From NCBI GenBank assembly GCA_016764955.1, contig JAESQZ010000146.1, positions 1 to 6,401 of the forward strand: a stretch of DNA of 6,401 nt, in the 5' to 3' direction. Made by a program: the position numbers and the translations under genes. The notes under the pieces are model-generated. The model had not been told where the DNA came from. It saw only the letters and a program-made list of their open reading frames with translations, and made no database searches. This DNA comes from Deltaproteobacteria bacterium. Lineage in GTDB: Bacteria > Myxococcota > UBA727 > JABDBI01. Below are positions 1 to 6,211 of this stretch, piece after piece (within the stretch, counting starts at the first letter, position 1; the number at the start of each line of letters is the position of its first letter).

Positions 1-132
1 AAAGAGCCTAAGAAAAAAGACGACGAAGATAAGTCAGAGCCTGAAGAAAAGAAAAAGGCTCCTAAGCCGCAGAGTGAATACGCGCAGGCGATGAGAACTA
101 AAATAGAAAAAGAATTTAAGGGAAATCAATAG
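1..132 (+). CDS. C-terminal end of a Lys/Glu/Pro-rich protein (partial)
   Basis: Frame 1 is open from the window edge to a TAG at 130-132, giving 43 residues of a gene that starts outside. The visible part is extremely charged: runs of Lys, Glu and Asp with Pro (EPKKKDDEDK, EEKKKAPKPQ), then a more helix-like end (MRTKIEKEFKGNQ). This looks like a disordered or linker-type tail and I do not recognise the family. The stop overlaps the Shine-Dalgarno stretch of the next gene and only 9 nt separate the two genes, so they probably share a transcript. The open frame, the biased but protein-like composition and the tight junction support a real coding end; the function is unknown. Confidence 0.6.
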   Translation, partial: KEPKKKDDEDKSEPEEKKKAPKPQSEYAQAMRTKIEKEFKGNQ

Positions 133-137
133 GGGGA
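131..137 (+). promoter_or_regulatory. Ribosome-binding site of the 340-aa gene
   Basis: AGGGGGA lies 4 nt before the ATG at 142 and overlaps the TAG stop of the preceding gene (130-132). It fixes the start of the downstream gene and suggests coupled expression of the two. Confidence 0.65.
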
Positions 138-141
138 AATT

Positions 142-1164
142 ATGGGTGAAATAATAGGAGGCAAGCCAGAATTTCACATGCCAGATATGGAACAACTAAA
201 GCCTCAGCTAAAGCCTCCTTCTGCAGGAGAAGGAGCTCGGGCAGAAGAGCTTGTTGGGTGGACAGATGCTCAGAGTAATATGGCACAGGTTTTGAGCGAT
301 CAATTAAGCGGGAAGGATAGTATCGATCCGAATATCCACGAAATCCTTCAAGGTAGAGCTCCACTTGCATTGCCTGAGGATATTCAAGCGAAGGTTAATG
401 CGAATGGAGATCCAATTCTAGACTTCCATGGTCTCGAAGTCGAACCTCCTGCAGGTTTCCATTTGGTGAAGTCCCAGGATGGACAGTTAGCTTCTCTTGT
501 TTTGACGCCTGGCTTTCATGGATCAGGGGAAAAATCGACTATTGCTCTTGACCCAGCAGGTCAATTAGCAGCTCAAGATGCAGCGAAGGCGGGTCGGGGG
601 GCTGCTTCTTCTAAAACACCTTATATAACCCCGACGCCTGTAGAGCATAAGACAAAGCTTACTCCTGAACAAATCAAGGCTGAAGCGGCACAAGAACAAC
701 GGGCAGCTGCAGAAGCTGCTGCCAGAGCTAAAGCATTAAAGGTTGAAAAAGACAAAGTTTCGACTGCTGAAAAGATAGACAAACCAACTAAAAGCACTGA
801 GGGAAAACAGCCGGAAGCTATTCAGGGTGAGAAAAAAGTTCCAGTTGGGGAGGGGATGACTGCTGCTGAAGTAGGAGCTGAGGCGGATCGTATTCAGGGA
901 ATCGTGACTGCGGCAAAAAGTACTGATGCAAAAGCCGAGGCAGCCAAAACGATCTCGGAACAGCAGGCTCAGACAGTTGGCGCTGCGGCCGGGCAGGTTG
1001 CTGCTATGACAGGCGGACAGCAAAGTCAGCAGCAGCAACAACAAGAAGAAAGAAGGCAAGCTCAGGCTACGACTGTTGGCCAGCAAATGACCGACGAGGC
1101 AGAGCACAGGGTGGGCGATGCTGGTAATGTTTCAGGGCAGACGCCAGGTAAGAGTGAGAAGTAG
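142..1164 (+). CDS. Hypothetical Ala/Gln-rich protein, 340 aa
   Basis: I do not recognise this protein. The ATG at 142 follows a strong GGGGGA ribosome-binding site at 132-137. There is no signal peptide, no evident membrane segment, no Cys and a single Trp (W40). Residues 1-60 are polar. Residues about 61-140 look like the only compact region (ILQGRAPLALPEDIQAKV, then DFHGLEVEPPAGFHLV and TPGFHGSGE), with several Gly-Phe-His groupings. Residues 172-206 are Ala/Glu/Lys-rich and probably form a long helix or coiled coil. Residues 207-240 are a Lys/Pro/Glu linker. Residues 241-290 are again Ala-rich helix, followed by a Gln run (QQSQQQQQQEERRQ, 293-306) and a polar tail ending GKSEK. Such composition fits a secreted effector, scaffold or surface-associated protein, but that is inference only. 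It follows the charged-tail gene at 1-132 by 9 nt and is followed by palindromic repeats. Confidence 0.8.
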   Translation: MGEIIGGKPEFHMPDMEQLKPQLKPPSAGEGARAEELVGWTDAQSNMAQVLSDQLSGKDSIDPNIHEILQGRAPLALPEDIQAKVNANGDPILDFHGLEVEPPAGFHLVKSQDGQLASLVLTPGFHGSGEKSTIALDPAGQLAAQDAAKAGRGAASSKTPYITPTPVEHKTKLTPEQIKAEAAQEQRAAAEAAARAKALKVEKDKVSTAEKIDKPTKSTEGKQPEAIQGEKKVPVGEGMTAAEVGAEADRIQGIVTAAKSTDAKAEAAKTISEQQAQTVGAAAGQVAAMTGGQQSQQQQQQEERRQAQATTVGQQMTDEAEHRVGDAGNVSGQTPGKSEK

Positions 1165-1172
1165 GTTGATGC

Positions 1173-1249
1173 TGTCATACCAGCGAAGGCTGGTATCCAC
1201 ATAAAATCTGGCGTTTCTGGACTGGATGCCAGCCTTCGCTGGCATGACA
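1173..1249. repeat. Full palindromic element A (two inverted hairpin units)
   Basis: The left arm (1173-1199) and right arm (1223-1249) are inverted 27-nt copies differing at two positions, separated by 23 nt. Each arm is also its own hairpin: ATACCAGC-GAAG-GCTGGTAT on the left and ATGCCAGC-CTTC-GCTGGCAT on the right, both with perfect 8-bp stems. The two differences between arms are a paired change (A-T against G-C), so both stems stay intact. Each unit is bordered outside by TGTC and inside by CCA. The element starts 8 nt after the stop of the 340-aa gene. No T-tract follows on either strand, so it is not a classical terminator, although a strong RNA hairpin here could still affect transcript ends. 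Confidence 0.9.
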
Positions 1250-1273
1250 AAAATAAACCTAGATTGACAAGTA

Positions 1274-1298
1274 GACCCTGGCCTGCGCCAGGGTGACG
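1274..1298. repeat. Half palindromic element B, next to the M3 peptidase stop
   Basis: A single hairpin unit: ACCCTGGC (1275-1282), loop CTGC, GCCAGGGT (1287-1294), then GACG. It has the 8-bp stem and the GAC foot of the other units' right arms, but its stem sequence is different and there is no partner arm. It lies 25 nt beyond element A and ends one base before the minus-strand stop codon of the M3 peptidase (1300-1302). Read from the minus strand it could form a hairpin just after that stop; the following CTACTTGTC is only weakly T-rich, so a terminator role is possible but unproven. Confidence 0.75.
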
Positions 1299-1299
1299 C

Positions 1300-3297
1300 T
1301 TAGGCCGAAATGGCAGCCTCAGGTTTTGGGTCTGCAGACTTTTTCTTTTTAACAACTGGCTTTTTCACTTCGACACCGTTTAGCCATTTTTCAAATGCTT
1401 TGAATTCATAGGGCCTGCCTAAAAAGTCTTTCACTAAGTCATCAGCGTCTTTGGAACCACCAGCTTCTAAAACAAACTTTTTGTAGCGCTCAGCCTGTTT
1501 TTTATCCATTAGGCCGTTTTTCTCAAATGCACTGGCCAAGTCTTTGGCGATTACTTTGGACCACATGTAGGTGTAGTACATCGCTGAGTAGCCATGGAGA
1601 TGCCCGAAGTGTAGGTGAAAGTGCGTGCCGGGGACATAATCAAAATCGCTGTACTGCGCTTGCAGAGTCTTTAAGAGCTCTAGAGGGTCAAAAGACTTAG
1701 GGTCTCTTAAATAATATTGCAGGCTTAAAGAGGCAAAGAACATTTGACGACGTGTTGCTATTGCTTTTCCAAAGTCATCAGCTTCTTTCATCTTAATAAC
1801 TAAGTCTGTTGGGATCTTGGAGAAAGTTTGAAGCACTTTTGGATCCCAGGCCCATTCTTCAAAGAATTGCGAGGGCGCTTCGACGAAATCCCACTCGGTG
1901 GCAACGCCAGAGAAATCAACCCATTTATGATCGCCACCCAAAACATGGTGCATCAAGTGGCCGAACTCATGAAAGAACGTGACCACTTGATCGTGGTCTA
2001 GAGCATCTTTGCCAAAGTTACAGACCAAAGCACCCTCTGGAATCTGAACGCCTTTGACACCGCTTTGCACTGTAAACTGTGCTGCGTGTTTAAATTTATT
2101 GTCTCTTGGATGCATGTCGAGATAAATGCGGCCGGCTAATTTTTTGCCTTGCATGACGTCAAATAATTCAACGGACGAATGCCACGGCTTGACGGATTTA
2201 TTGGGTTTAAAGCTCAAGCCAAATAAATCGCCTGTCAGTTTTAAAAGGCCATCTCGGACTTTTGGGTATTTGAAATACGAGCGCACTTTTTGTGAGTCGA
2301 CCGCGTATTTGTCTTTTTTGACGCGTTCGTCGATAAAGGCTTTCTCGAAGGGTTCGATTTCTTTGGCTTTTGGGTCTAGTTTATGTTTCTCAGCCAAAAG
2401 AACTTTGTACTCATCTTTGGAGCCTTGCTCGGCTATTTTGGCAATTTTTTCGATGAAGTCACCGGCTCGTTTGGTGGTTTTGACCATTTTGTCTTCGACC
2501 ACATAATCAGCATAGCTGTTATAACCCAGAAGTTTGGCCAGATCATGGCGCTTGACGATTAGCTTTTTGAGAACAGCTTTATTAGCTGGGTAGCCACGCT
2601 GGTTATAAACGAACCAAAGTGCTTTACGGGACTTAGCGTCCTCTGCGTAGCTCATATAAGGGATGTAGTCTGGGTAATCCGTGGTGATTTTGACTTTGCC
2701 GTTTTTTTGAGGCTTGTGCGAAGCTATGAAGTCTGCAGGGAGCCCTTTTAGGCCAGTTTTGGGATTTACTTCGATATAGCGCTGATCATCCCGGATATTG
2801 CGGTCAAAAGTTTGGCCAATGACGGTTATTTCTTCTTCTAAGGCTTTTATCTTTTTGCGTGTTTTTTCGTCTTTGCTAACGCCAGAACGTTTGAAATCGC
2901 GTAGGGTATTGGTCAAAATACGCTTGGCGTCTGGGTTTAGCTTATCTGGCTTTACTGACTCAAAAGCCTTGAAAAGTTGCTGGTTTAGAGAAAGATCGGT
3001 TGCGAACCGGTTAATGTCTTGTTCGCATTTTTCAGCATCTTTACGAATTTTGGCGTCAGGGTGGACTGAAGATAGAAGCTCAGCTTTACCGGCCACTCGG
3101 TCTAGATGAATCTGAATCTGATTATAAGGCTCCAAGGTGTTGGCCTGATCTCGGACCTTTTGAGGCTTCAAGAGCTTATCTAAGATCGCTTTCGCCTCTT
3201 TGAGCTCAGTGTGACAGGGTTTAAGTATTTGATCGAACACAGGTTTTCCTCCGGCAAATAACGAAAAACTTAGAAAAAACAGACTTAGGCGCAACAT
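1300..3297 (-). CDS. M3-family zinc oligopeptidase, probably exported
   Basis: A 665-residue metallopeptidase of family M3 (thimet oligopeptidase / oligopeptidase A / Dcp group), which cleaves short peptides. The zinc site is complete: HEFGH at 443-447 supplies two His ligands and the catalytic Glu444, and DFVEAPSQ places the third ligand at Glu473. The C-terminal GHLHGYSAMYYTYMWS (565-580) is the family's substrate-binding Gly/Tyr loop. Residues 30-440 are the mostly helical N-terminal part. The length fits the family. Residues 1-16 (MLRLSLFFLSFSLFAG) look like a signal peptide with cleavage near A15-G17. This is less usual in a family with many cytosolic members and suggests periplasmic peptide turnover. 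The tail after about 645 (KKPVVKKKKSADPKPE) is Lys/Pro-rich and extends past the conserved domain. The start is well supported by AAGGGAGG 5 nt upstream. The gene is divergent from carD. Dcp-like dipeptidyl carboxypeptidase activity cannot be separated from endopeptidase activity here. Confidence 0.93.
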   Translation of the reverse strand: MLRLSLFFLSFSLFAGGKPVFDQILKPCHTELKEAKAILDKLLKPQKVRDQANTLEPYNQIQIHLDRVAGKAELLSSVHPDAKIRKDAEKCEQDINRFATDLSLNQQLFKAFESVKPDKLNPDAKRILTNTLRDFKRSGVSKDEKTRKKIKALEEEITVIGQTFDRNIRDDQRYIEVNPKTGLKGLPADFIASHKPQKNGKVKITTDYPDYIPYMSYAEDAKSRKALWFVYNQRGYPANKAVLKKLIVKRHDLAKLLGYNSYADYVVEDKMVKTTKRAGDFIEKIAKIAEQGSKDEYKVLLAEKHKLDPKAKEIEPFEKAFIDERVKKDKYAVDSQKVRSYFKYPKVRDGLLKLTGDLFGLSFKPNKSVKPWHSSVELFDVMQGKKLAGRIYLDMHPRDNKFKHAAQFTVQSGVKGVQIPEGALVCNFGKDALDHDQVVTFFHEFGHLMHHVLGGDHKWVDFSGVATEWDFVEAPSQFFEEWAWDPKVLQTFSKIPTDLVIKMKEADDFGKAIATRRQMFFASLSLQYYLRDPKSFDPLELLKTLQAQYSDFDYVPGTHFHLHFGHLHGYSAMYYTYMWSKVIAKDLASAFEKNGLMDKKQAERYKKFVLEAGGSKDADDLVKDFLGRPYEFKAFEKWLNGVEVKKPVVKKKKSADPKPEAAISA

Positions 3298-3302
3298 ACT
3301 GA

Positions 3303-3310
3303 CCTCCCTT
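3303..3310 (-). promoter_or_regulatory. Ribosome-binding site of the M3 peptidase
   Basis: On the minus strand this reads AAGGGAGG, 5 nt before the ATG (3297-3295). It is a near-ideal Shine-Dalgarno sequence and confirms the start that keeps the signal peptide. A second purine stretch (AGGGGGGAG on the minus strand, about 3314-3322) lies just upstream. Confidence 0.8.
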
Positions 3311-3358
3311 GGTCTCCCCCCTAGTCAAAGTTGCTTTTTTGTGCCAGTTTTCTTAGTT

Positions 3359-3847
3359 ATGTTCAAGTTTAATGTAGGGGATAAAGTTGTCTACCCGGCT
3401 CATGGGGTTGCAGAGGTAGTCAGTGTTGAGGTACGTGAAATTGGGGGTAAGCGGCAGACATTTTACATATTGAGCATTTTAGAAAATTCGATGCGTGTGA
3501 TGGTTCCTACTGCTAACGTTGACCAAGTTGGCATGCGTGACATTGTATCTAGCGAAGAGGCAGACAAAGTTTTTGAGGTCTTGAAAAAGCGTGAAAAAAT
3601 TGTTGAATCAACAACTTGGAACCGCCGTCATCGTGAGTATATTGAGAAGATTAAGTCTGGCTCGGTATTTGAAGTTGCCAAAGTTTTGCGTGATCTTTAT
3701 GTGCTTAAGGGCGATAAAGAGTTGAGCTTTGGTGAGCGTAAGATGCTAGACACCGCTCGATCGCTTTTGGTGAGGGAGATTAGCCTATCCAAAGGAATCT
3801 CCCACGAAGAAGTGGAGAGCAAATTTAAAACGATTTTCCGCTGCTAA
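3359..3847 (+). CDS. carD: CarD/CdnL-family RNA polymerase-binding regulator
   Basis: A 162-residue CarD/CdnL protein. The family binds the RNA polymerase beta subunit and stabilises open promoter complexes, notably at rRNA and growth-related promoters. The N-terminal Tudor-like RNAP-interaction domain (about 1-55) contains [17 protein letters not shown] and [11 protein letters not shown]. The helical C-terminal domain (about 65-160) contains [18 protein letters not shown] with Trp87, the family's conserved residue that inserts into the promoter minor groove, and [13 protein letters not shown]. From memory this half is very like the Myxococcus CdnL protein. I chose ATG 3359 because the family begins within a few residues of the VGDKVVYP motif. 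A GTG at 3341 would add MPVFLV. Neither start has a convincing Shine-Dalgarno sequence, as the upstream is pyrimidine-rich. The TAA overlaps the tatA stop on the other strand by 4 nt. Confidence 0.93.
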   Translation: MFKFNVGDKVVYPAHGVAEVVSVEVREIGGKRQTFYILSILENSMRVMVPTANVDQVGMRDIVSSEEADKVFEVLKKREKIVESTTWNRRHREYIEKIKSGSVFEVAKVLRDLYVLKGDKELSFGERKMLDTARSLLVREISLSKGISHEEVESKFKTIFRC

Positions 3848-4032
3848 GCAGTTTTAGGAGGCTCTTTAAGGCTTTTAGCTTCAGGGTCTTCTGCAGCTTC
3901 TTTCGTTGCTTGCTTGAAATTTTTGATGGCACTTCCAAGGCCTGTCGCAATTTCTGGCAGGCGCTTGCCGCCAAAGAGCAGCAAAATAATTGCGAAGACC
4001 ACCATGAGTTCCCAAGGACCGATACCAAACAT
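3844..4032 (-). CDS. tatA: Twin-arginine translocase subunit TatA/E
   Basis: A 62-residue TatA-type protein, the pore-forming component of the Tat system, which exports folded proteins across the inner membrane. It shows the standard layout: a short N-terminus (MFGIGPWE, with a polar residue at position 8), one transmembrane helix (about 9-20, [12 protein letters not shown]), the FGGKRLPE hinge (20-27), an amphipathic helix (about 28-43) with the conserved Phe39 (IKNFKQA), and a charged tail. The short length favours TatA/E over TatB. No tatB or tatC is adjacent, so the other subunits must lie elsewhere. The start is supported by AAGGGAG 5 nt upstream. Both ends overlap neighbours: 4 nt with the stop of carD and 29 nt with the 5' end of prmC, each on the opposite strand. 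Confidence 0.93.
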   Translation of the reverse strand: MFGIGPWELMVVFAIILLLFGGKRLPEIATGLGSAIKNFKQATKEAAEDPEAKSLKEPPKTA

Positions 4033-4849
4033 ACTTACTCCCTTAGACTCGGAAACCGAGCTATTATTGGCGCATGCCTTCCAGTGTGACCGGCTGCGCG
4101 CTCACTTGGCTCTCGCAGATTTCAGGAAATTCGTCAAGCGACGAGCGGCCGGTGAGCCAGTTGCTTATATTACAGGTGTTAAAGAGTTTTATGGTCATGA
4201 GTTTGAAGTCAATTCAGACGTCTTGATCCCAAGGCCGGATACTGAGAAATTAGTAGAACTTGCTTTAAAGCGCTTAGACCCAAATCAAGATTATTTAGTT
4301 GCTGATATTTGTACGGGTTCTGGCTGCGTTGGGATTACGCTTGCATTAGAACGCCCGCGCGTTCGAGTTATCGCAACCGAAATTTGCCCAAAAGCCGCAG
4401 AAGTAGCCAGGTGCAATGCTGAAAAATTGGGTGTGGCAGATCGATTTGAAGTCAGGGCAGGGAATTTGCTGGAGCCGCTTTGTCATCCCGCACCTCCGCA
4501 TTGTCATCCCGCACTTGATGCGGGATCCAGTGCTGGACCCCGCATCAAGTGCGGGGTGACGGCTTACGATTTATTGGTGTCCAACCCACCCTACATCAAA
4601 GCGGCTGACATGCCTGGCCTCATGAAAGATGTCCGAGACTTTGAGCCTCACTTGGCTTTACAGGGAACTGGGGAACTCGGGACTGATTTACACGAAGAAA
4701 TTATTCAGCAAGCGCCCAAGCTTTTGAAAACAGGTTCTTTTGTTTTACTAGAAATAGGCTATGACCAGGGCTCGTGTTTGAGAAAGCTAGGCAAAGTCTA
4801 CCAGGATGATGCTGGCAACGATCGCGTTGTGGAGATTCAATGTGGATAA
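4004..4849 (+). CDS. prmC: PrmC/HemK release-factor glutamine methyltransferase with an in-frame palindromic insertion
   Basis: PrmC methylates the Gln of the GGQ motif in release factors RF1 and RF2, using S-adenosylmethionine. The 281-residue product shows the short N-terminal helical domain ([17 protein letters not shown] at 51-67), the IPRPDTE motif (75-81), the SAM-binding motif [10 protein letters not shown] (101-110), an acidic SAM-ribose position (E126), and the signature NPPY (194-197) that binds the target Gln. Residues about 160-186, between RAGNLLEPL and [10 protein letters not shown], are encoded by a palindromic repeat. E. coli PrmC has only a few residues at this point, so about 27 extra residues sit in a loop next to the active site, and the frame is kept. 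ATG 4004 is the only ATG that retains the expected N-terminus. It leaves that part roughly ten residues shorter than in E. coli, has a poor ribosome-binding site and overlaps tatA by 29 nt, so the start is uncertain. The end overlaps murA by 8 nt. Confidence 0.88.
   Translation: MSSQGPIPNILTPLDSETELLLAHAFQCDRLRAHLALADFRKFVKRRAAGEPVAYITGVKEFYGHEFEVNSDVLIPRPDTEKLVELALKRLDPNQDYLVADICTGSGCVGITLALERPRVRVIATEICPKAAEVARCNAEKLGVADRFEVRAGNLLEPLCHPAPPHCHPALDAGSSAGPRIKCGVTAYDLLVSNPPYIKAADMPGLMKDVRDFEPHLALQGTGELGTDLHEEIIQQAPKLLKTGSFVLLEIGYDQGSCLRKLGKVYQDDAGNDRVVEIQCG
4038..4044 (-). promoter_or_regulatory. Ribosome-binding site of tatA
   Basis: On the minus strand this reads AAGGGAG, 5 nt before the tatA ATG (4032-4030). 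It lies inside the prmC coding region as called from ATG 4004. Confidence 0.75.
4063..4090 (-). promoter_or_regulatory. Possible tatA promoter inside prmC
   Basis: On the minus strand, GTCACA (4090-4085) is followed after 16 nt by AATAAT (4068-4063), a 5/6 match to the sigma70 -10 box. The -35 match is only 4/6. Transcription would start near 4056 and give a leader of about 24 nt before tatA. A perfect 5-bp inverted repeat, CTCGG-AAA-CCGAG (4048-4060), sits at the predicted start site. This is a weak call made from sequence alone; the position is sensible because the tatA promoter has to lie within prmC. Confidence 0.3.
4481..4561. repeat. Full palindromic element C inserted in frame in prmC
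   Basis: The core (4503-4560) is two 28-nt inverted arms with a 2-nt centre, differing at two positions. Each arm is its own hairpin with a perfect 8-bp stem: ATCCCGCA-CTTGA-TGCGGGAT on the left and ACCCCGCA-TCAAG-TGCGGGGT on the right. The two differences are a paired T-A to C-G change. Ahead of it, TGTCATCCCGCAC at 4481-4493 repeats exactly at 4502-4514, 21 nt later. The segment 4481-4561 is 81 nt, a multiple of three with no stop in the prmC frame, and it encodes [16 protein letters not shown] and onward. The exact insertion boundaries are inferred by comparison with the E. coli PrmC loop. Confidence 0.9.
4831..4834 (+). promoter_or_regulatory. Ribosome-binding site fixing the murA GTG start
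   Basis: GGAG lies 7 nt before GTG 4842, inside the last codons of prmC. The in-frame ATGs further upstream (4806, 4809) would add [12 protein letters not shown], which is not MurA-like and is encoded by prmC sequence. Confidence 0.7.
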
Positions 4850-6161
4850 ACTAGTCATCGAAGGCGGAGCCAAATTACAAGGAATAGTGGAGATATCAGG
4901 TTCTAAAAACGCCTCTTTGCCAGTGTTGGCAGCGACGTTATTGACTGCCGAAGAAAGCATCGTTGAGAATGTCCCGGCTTTAAATGATGTCCAAACGCTT
5001 AGCCAACTATTAAGAAGTTTAGGCTCTCAAATTACGCGCGACGAGGGTGTTTTTTTAATTAGTAATCAAGATATTCATAGCGTTGAGGCTGAGTACGACA
5101 TTGTTCGAAAAATGCGTGCTTCGGTGTTGGTCTTAGGGCCTTTGGTAGCTCGTTTTGGAAAAGCGCGTGTTTCTTTGCCTGGTGGTTGTGCGATTGGTGC
5201 TCGGCCGATTGATATGCACTTAAGAGGCCTTGAACAGATGGGGGCCAAAGTTGTTTTAGAACACGGTTATGTTGAAGCAACTGCGCCAGAAGGTGGGCTT
5301 GTAGGAACTCGTATTGTGTTTGAAATACCCAGTGTTGGCGCCACTGAGAATTTGATGATGGCTGCTTGCCTGGCCAGTGGCACAACTGTTATCGAGAATG
5401 CTGCCTGTGAACCTGAAATTGAAGAATTAGCTAGAGCTTTAAGTAGCATGGGCGCTAAAATTCAGGGGGCTGGTACCAACGTAATTCAAATTGACGGGGT
5501 TTCAAGTTTGAGTGGCTTGCAGCATTGTGTTGAAGCTGATCGCATTGAAGGCGCAACTTTTGTTGCCATTGCGGCTGCTACCCAGGGCGATTTATTGATT
5601 AAAAATATTCAGCTCAATCATCTTGAAAATATTTTGATGCGCTTTCAGGAAGCTGGCTGTGAGATATCCCCTGAAGGTGCTAATGCCCTACGCGTTCGTG
5701 GGCCTGAAAAATTGAAGAATATCGATATTCAGACGGCTCCTTATCCAGGATTTCCAACCGATATGCAAGCCCAGTTTATGGCTTGCATGTGTTTGGCTGA
5801 TGGCATTAGTCATATAGAAGAAGACATTTGGGAAAACCGATTTATGCATACCCCCGAATTAGTACGCATGGGGGCTGATATCTCTATGAACGGCAATCTA
5901 GCTGTGGTTCGTGGCGTGTCTAAACTTACAGGGGCGTCTGTGATGGCGACTGATTTGCGCGCCTCAGCTGGCTTGATTATTGCAGCTCTAGCTGCCGAAG
6001 GTGTGAGTGAGATTTTAAGAATTTATCACTTAGATAGAGGCTATGTGAAAATTGAGGAAAAGCTTTCGAATCTGGGTGCTTGTATTAAACGGGTGAAACA
6101 AGACGGATCGTCGGTTGTCATCCAGCCCCATATTGTCATGCCAGCGGAGGCTGGCATCTAG
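4842..6161 (+). CDS. murA: UDP-N-acetylglucosamine 1-carboxyvinyltransferase MurA
   Basis: MurA transfers enolpyruvate from PEP to UDP-GlcNAc, the first committed step of peptidoglycan synthesis, in the cytoplasm. The product is 439 residues from the GTG. Conserved features are all present: K22-N23 in [14 protein letters not shown] with R92, the catalytic Cys116 in [12 protein letters not shown] (the fosfomycin-reactive Cys, so not the Asp variant), FPTDMQAQF with D307, the DLRAS arginine (R373) and IYHLDRGY with R399. The GTG start gives [14 protein letters not shown], matching the usual MDK start, and the gene overlaps prmC by 8 nt, which suggests translational coupling. The usual C-terminus (IKRVK, to residue 419) is followed by about 20 extra residues. 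The last nine (IVMPAEAGI), and probably the preceding VVIQPH, are translated from a palindromic element that also provides the TAG stop. E. coli MurA is 419 residues, so the tail is an addition and the domain is complete. Confidence 0.96.
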   Translation: MDKLVIEGGAKLQGIVEISGSKNASLPVLAATLLTAEESIVENVPALNDVQTLSQLLRSLGSQITRDEGVFLISNQDIHSVEAEYDIVRKMRASVLVLGPLVARFGKARVSLPGGCAIGARPIDMHLRGLEQMGAKVVLEHGYVEATAPEGGLVGTRIVFEIPSVGATENLMMAACLASGTTVIENAACEPEIEELARALSSMGAKIQGAGTNVIQIDGVSSLSGLQHCVEADRIEGATFVAIAAATQGDLLIKNIQLNHLENILMRFQEAGCEISPEGANALRVRGPEKLKNIDIQTAPYPGFPTDMQAQFMACMCLADGISHIEEDIWENRFMHTPELVRMGADISMNGNLAVVRGVSKLTGASVMATDLRASAGLIIAALAAEGVSEILRIYHLDRGYVKIEEKLSNLGACIKRVKQDGSSVVIQPHIVMPAEAGI

Positions 6162-6211
6162 TTTCAGCGTTCAGACTTGTTTTCTGGATACCAGCCTTCG
6201 CTGGCATGACA
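6134..6211. repeat. Full palindromic element D overlapping the murA 3' end
   Basis: Inverted 28-nt arms at 6134-6161 and 6184-6211 are separated by 22 nt. The left hairpin is ATGCCAGC-GGAG-GCTGGCAT, a perfect stem. The right is ATACCAGC-CTTC-GCTGGCAT with one mismatch. The arms belong to the same subfamily as element A. The murA stop codon is the last three bases of the left arm (6159-6161). Further TGTCAT motifs flank it at 6116-6121 (same orientation, 18 nt outside) and as ATGACA at 6223-6228 (17 nt outside). On the right, GCATGACAAG occurs twice exactly (6204-6213 and 6221-6230). Confidence 0.9.

Noticed and set aside
1009..1026. Residues AMTGGQQ resembling the T7 epitope tag
   Set aside because: A short coincidence in an Ala/Gln-rich native protein; no vector sequence surrounds it.
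736..1107. Minus-strand open frame of 123 codons within the 340-aa gene
   Set aside because: Its Leu/Ser-rich product is the antisense reading of Lys, Glu and Gln codons; the plus-strand gene has the good ribosome-binding site.
1062..1355. Minus-strand open frame of 97 codons
   Set aside because: It translates the palindromic repeats (peptide WIPAFAGMT) and out-of-frame parts of both neighbouring genes, with no ribosome-binding site or protein-like composition.
2126..2506. Plus-strand open frame inside the M3 peptidase gene
   Set aside because: Antisense shadow of a well-supported gene with conserved motifs; no ribosome-binding site. The same applies to the frame at 2798-3109.
3298..3358. 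Divergent promoters between the M3 peptidase and carD
   Set aside because: No pair of -35 and -10 boxes with good matches and spacing was found in this short pyrimidine-rich stretch; the promoters probably lie within the neighbouring coding sequences.
3914..4003. Longer prmC start at ATG 3914
   Set aside because: The added 30 residues are antisense to tatA codons and do not look like a PrmC N-terminus; ATG 4004 gives a start closer to the family length.
3825..4028. Minus-strand open frame of 67 codons over tatA
   Set aside because: Alternative frame of the same strand as tatA, which has the TatA signature and Shine-Dalgarno sequence.
4481..4561. CRISPR repeat or zinc-finger interpretation of the prmC insert
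   Set aside because: There are no regularly spaced spacers, and the Cys/His residues follow from translating TGTCATCCC feet; the inverted double hairpin explains the sequence.
5059..5449. Minus-strand open frames within murA (5059-5385 and 5267-5449)
   Set aside because: Antisense shadows of the conserved murA coding sequence.
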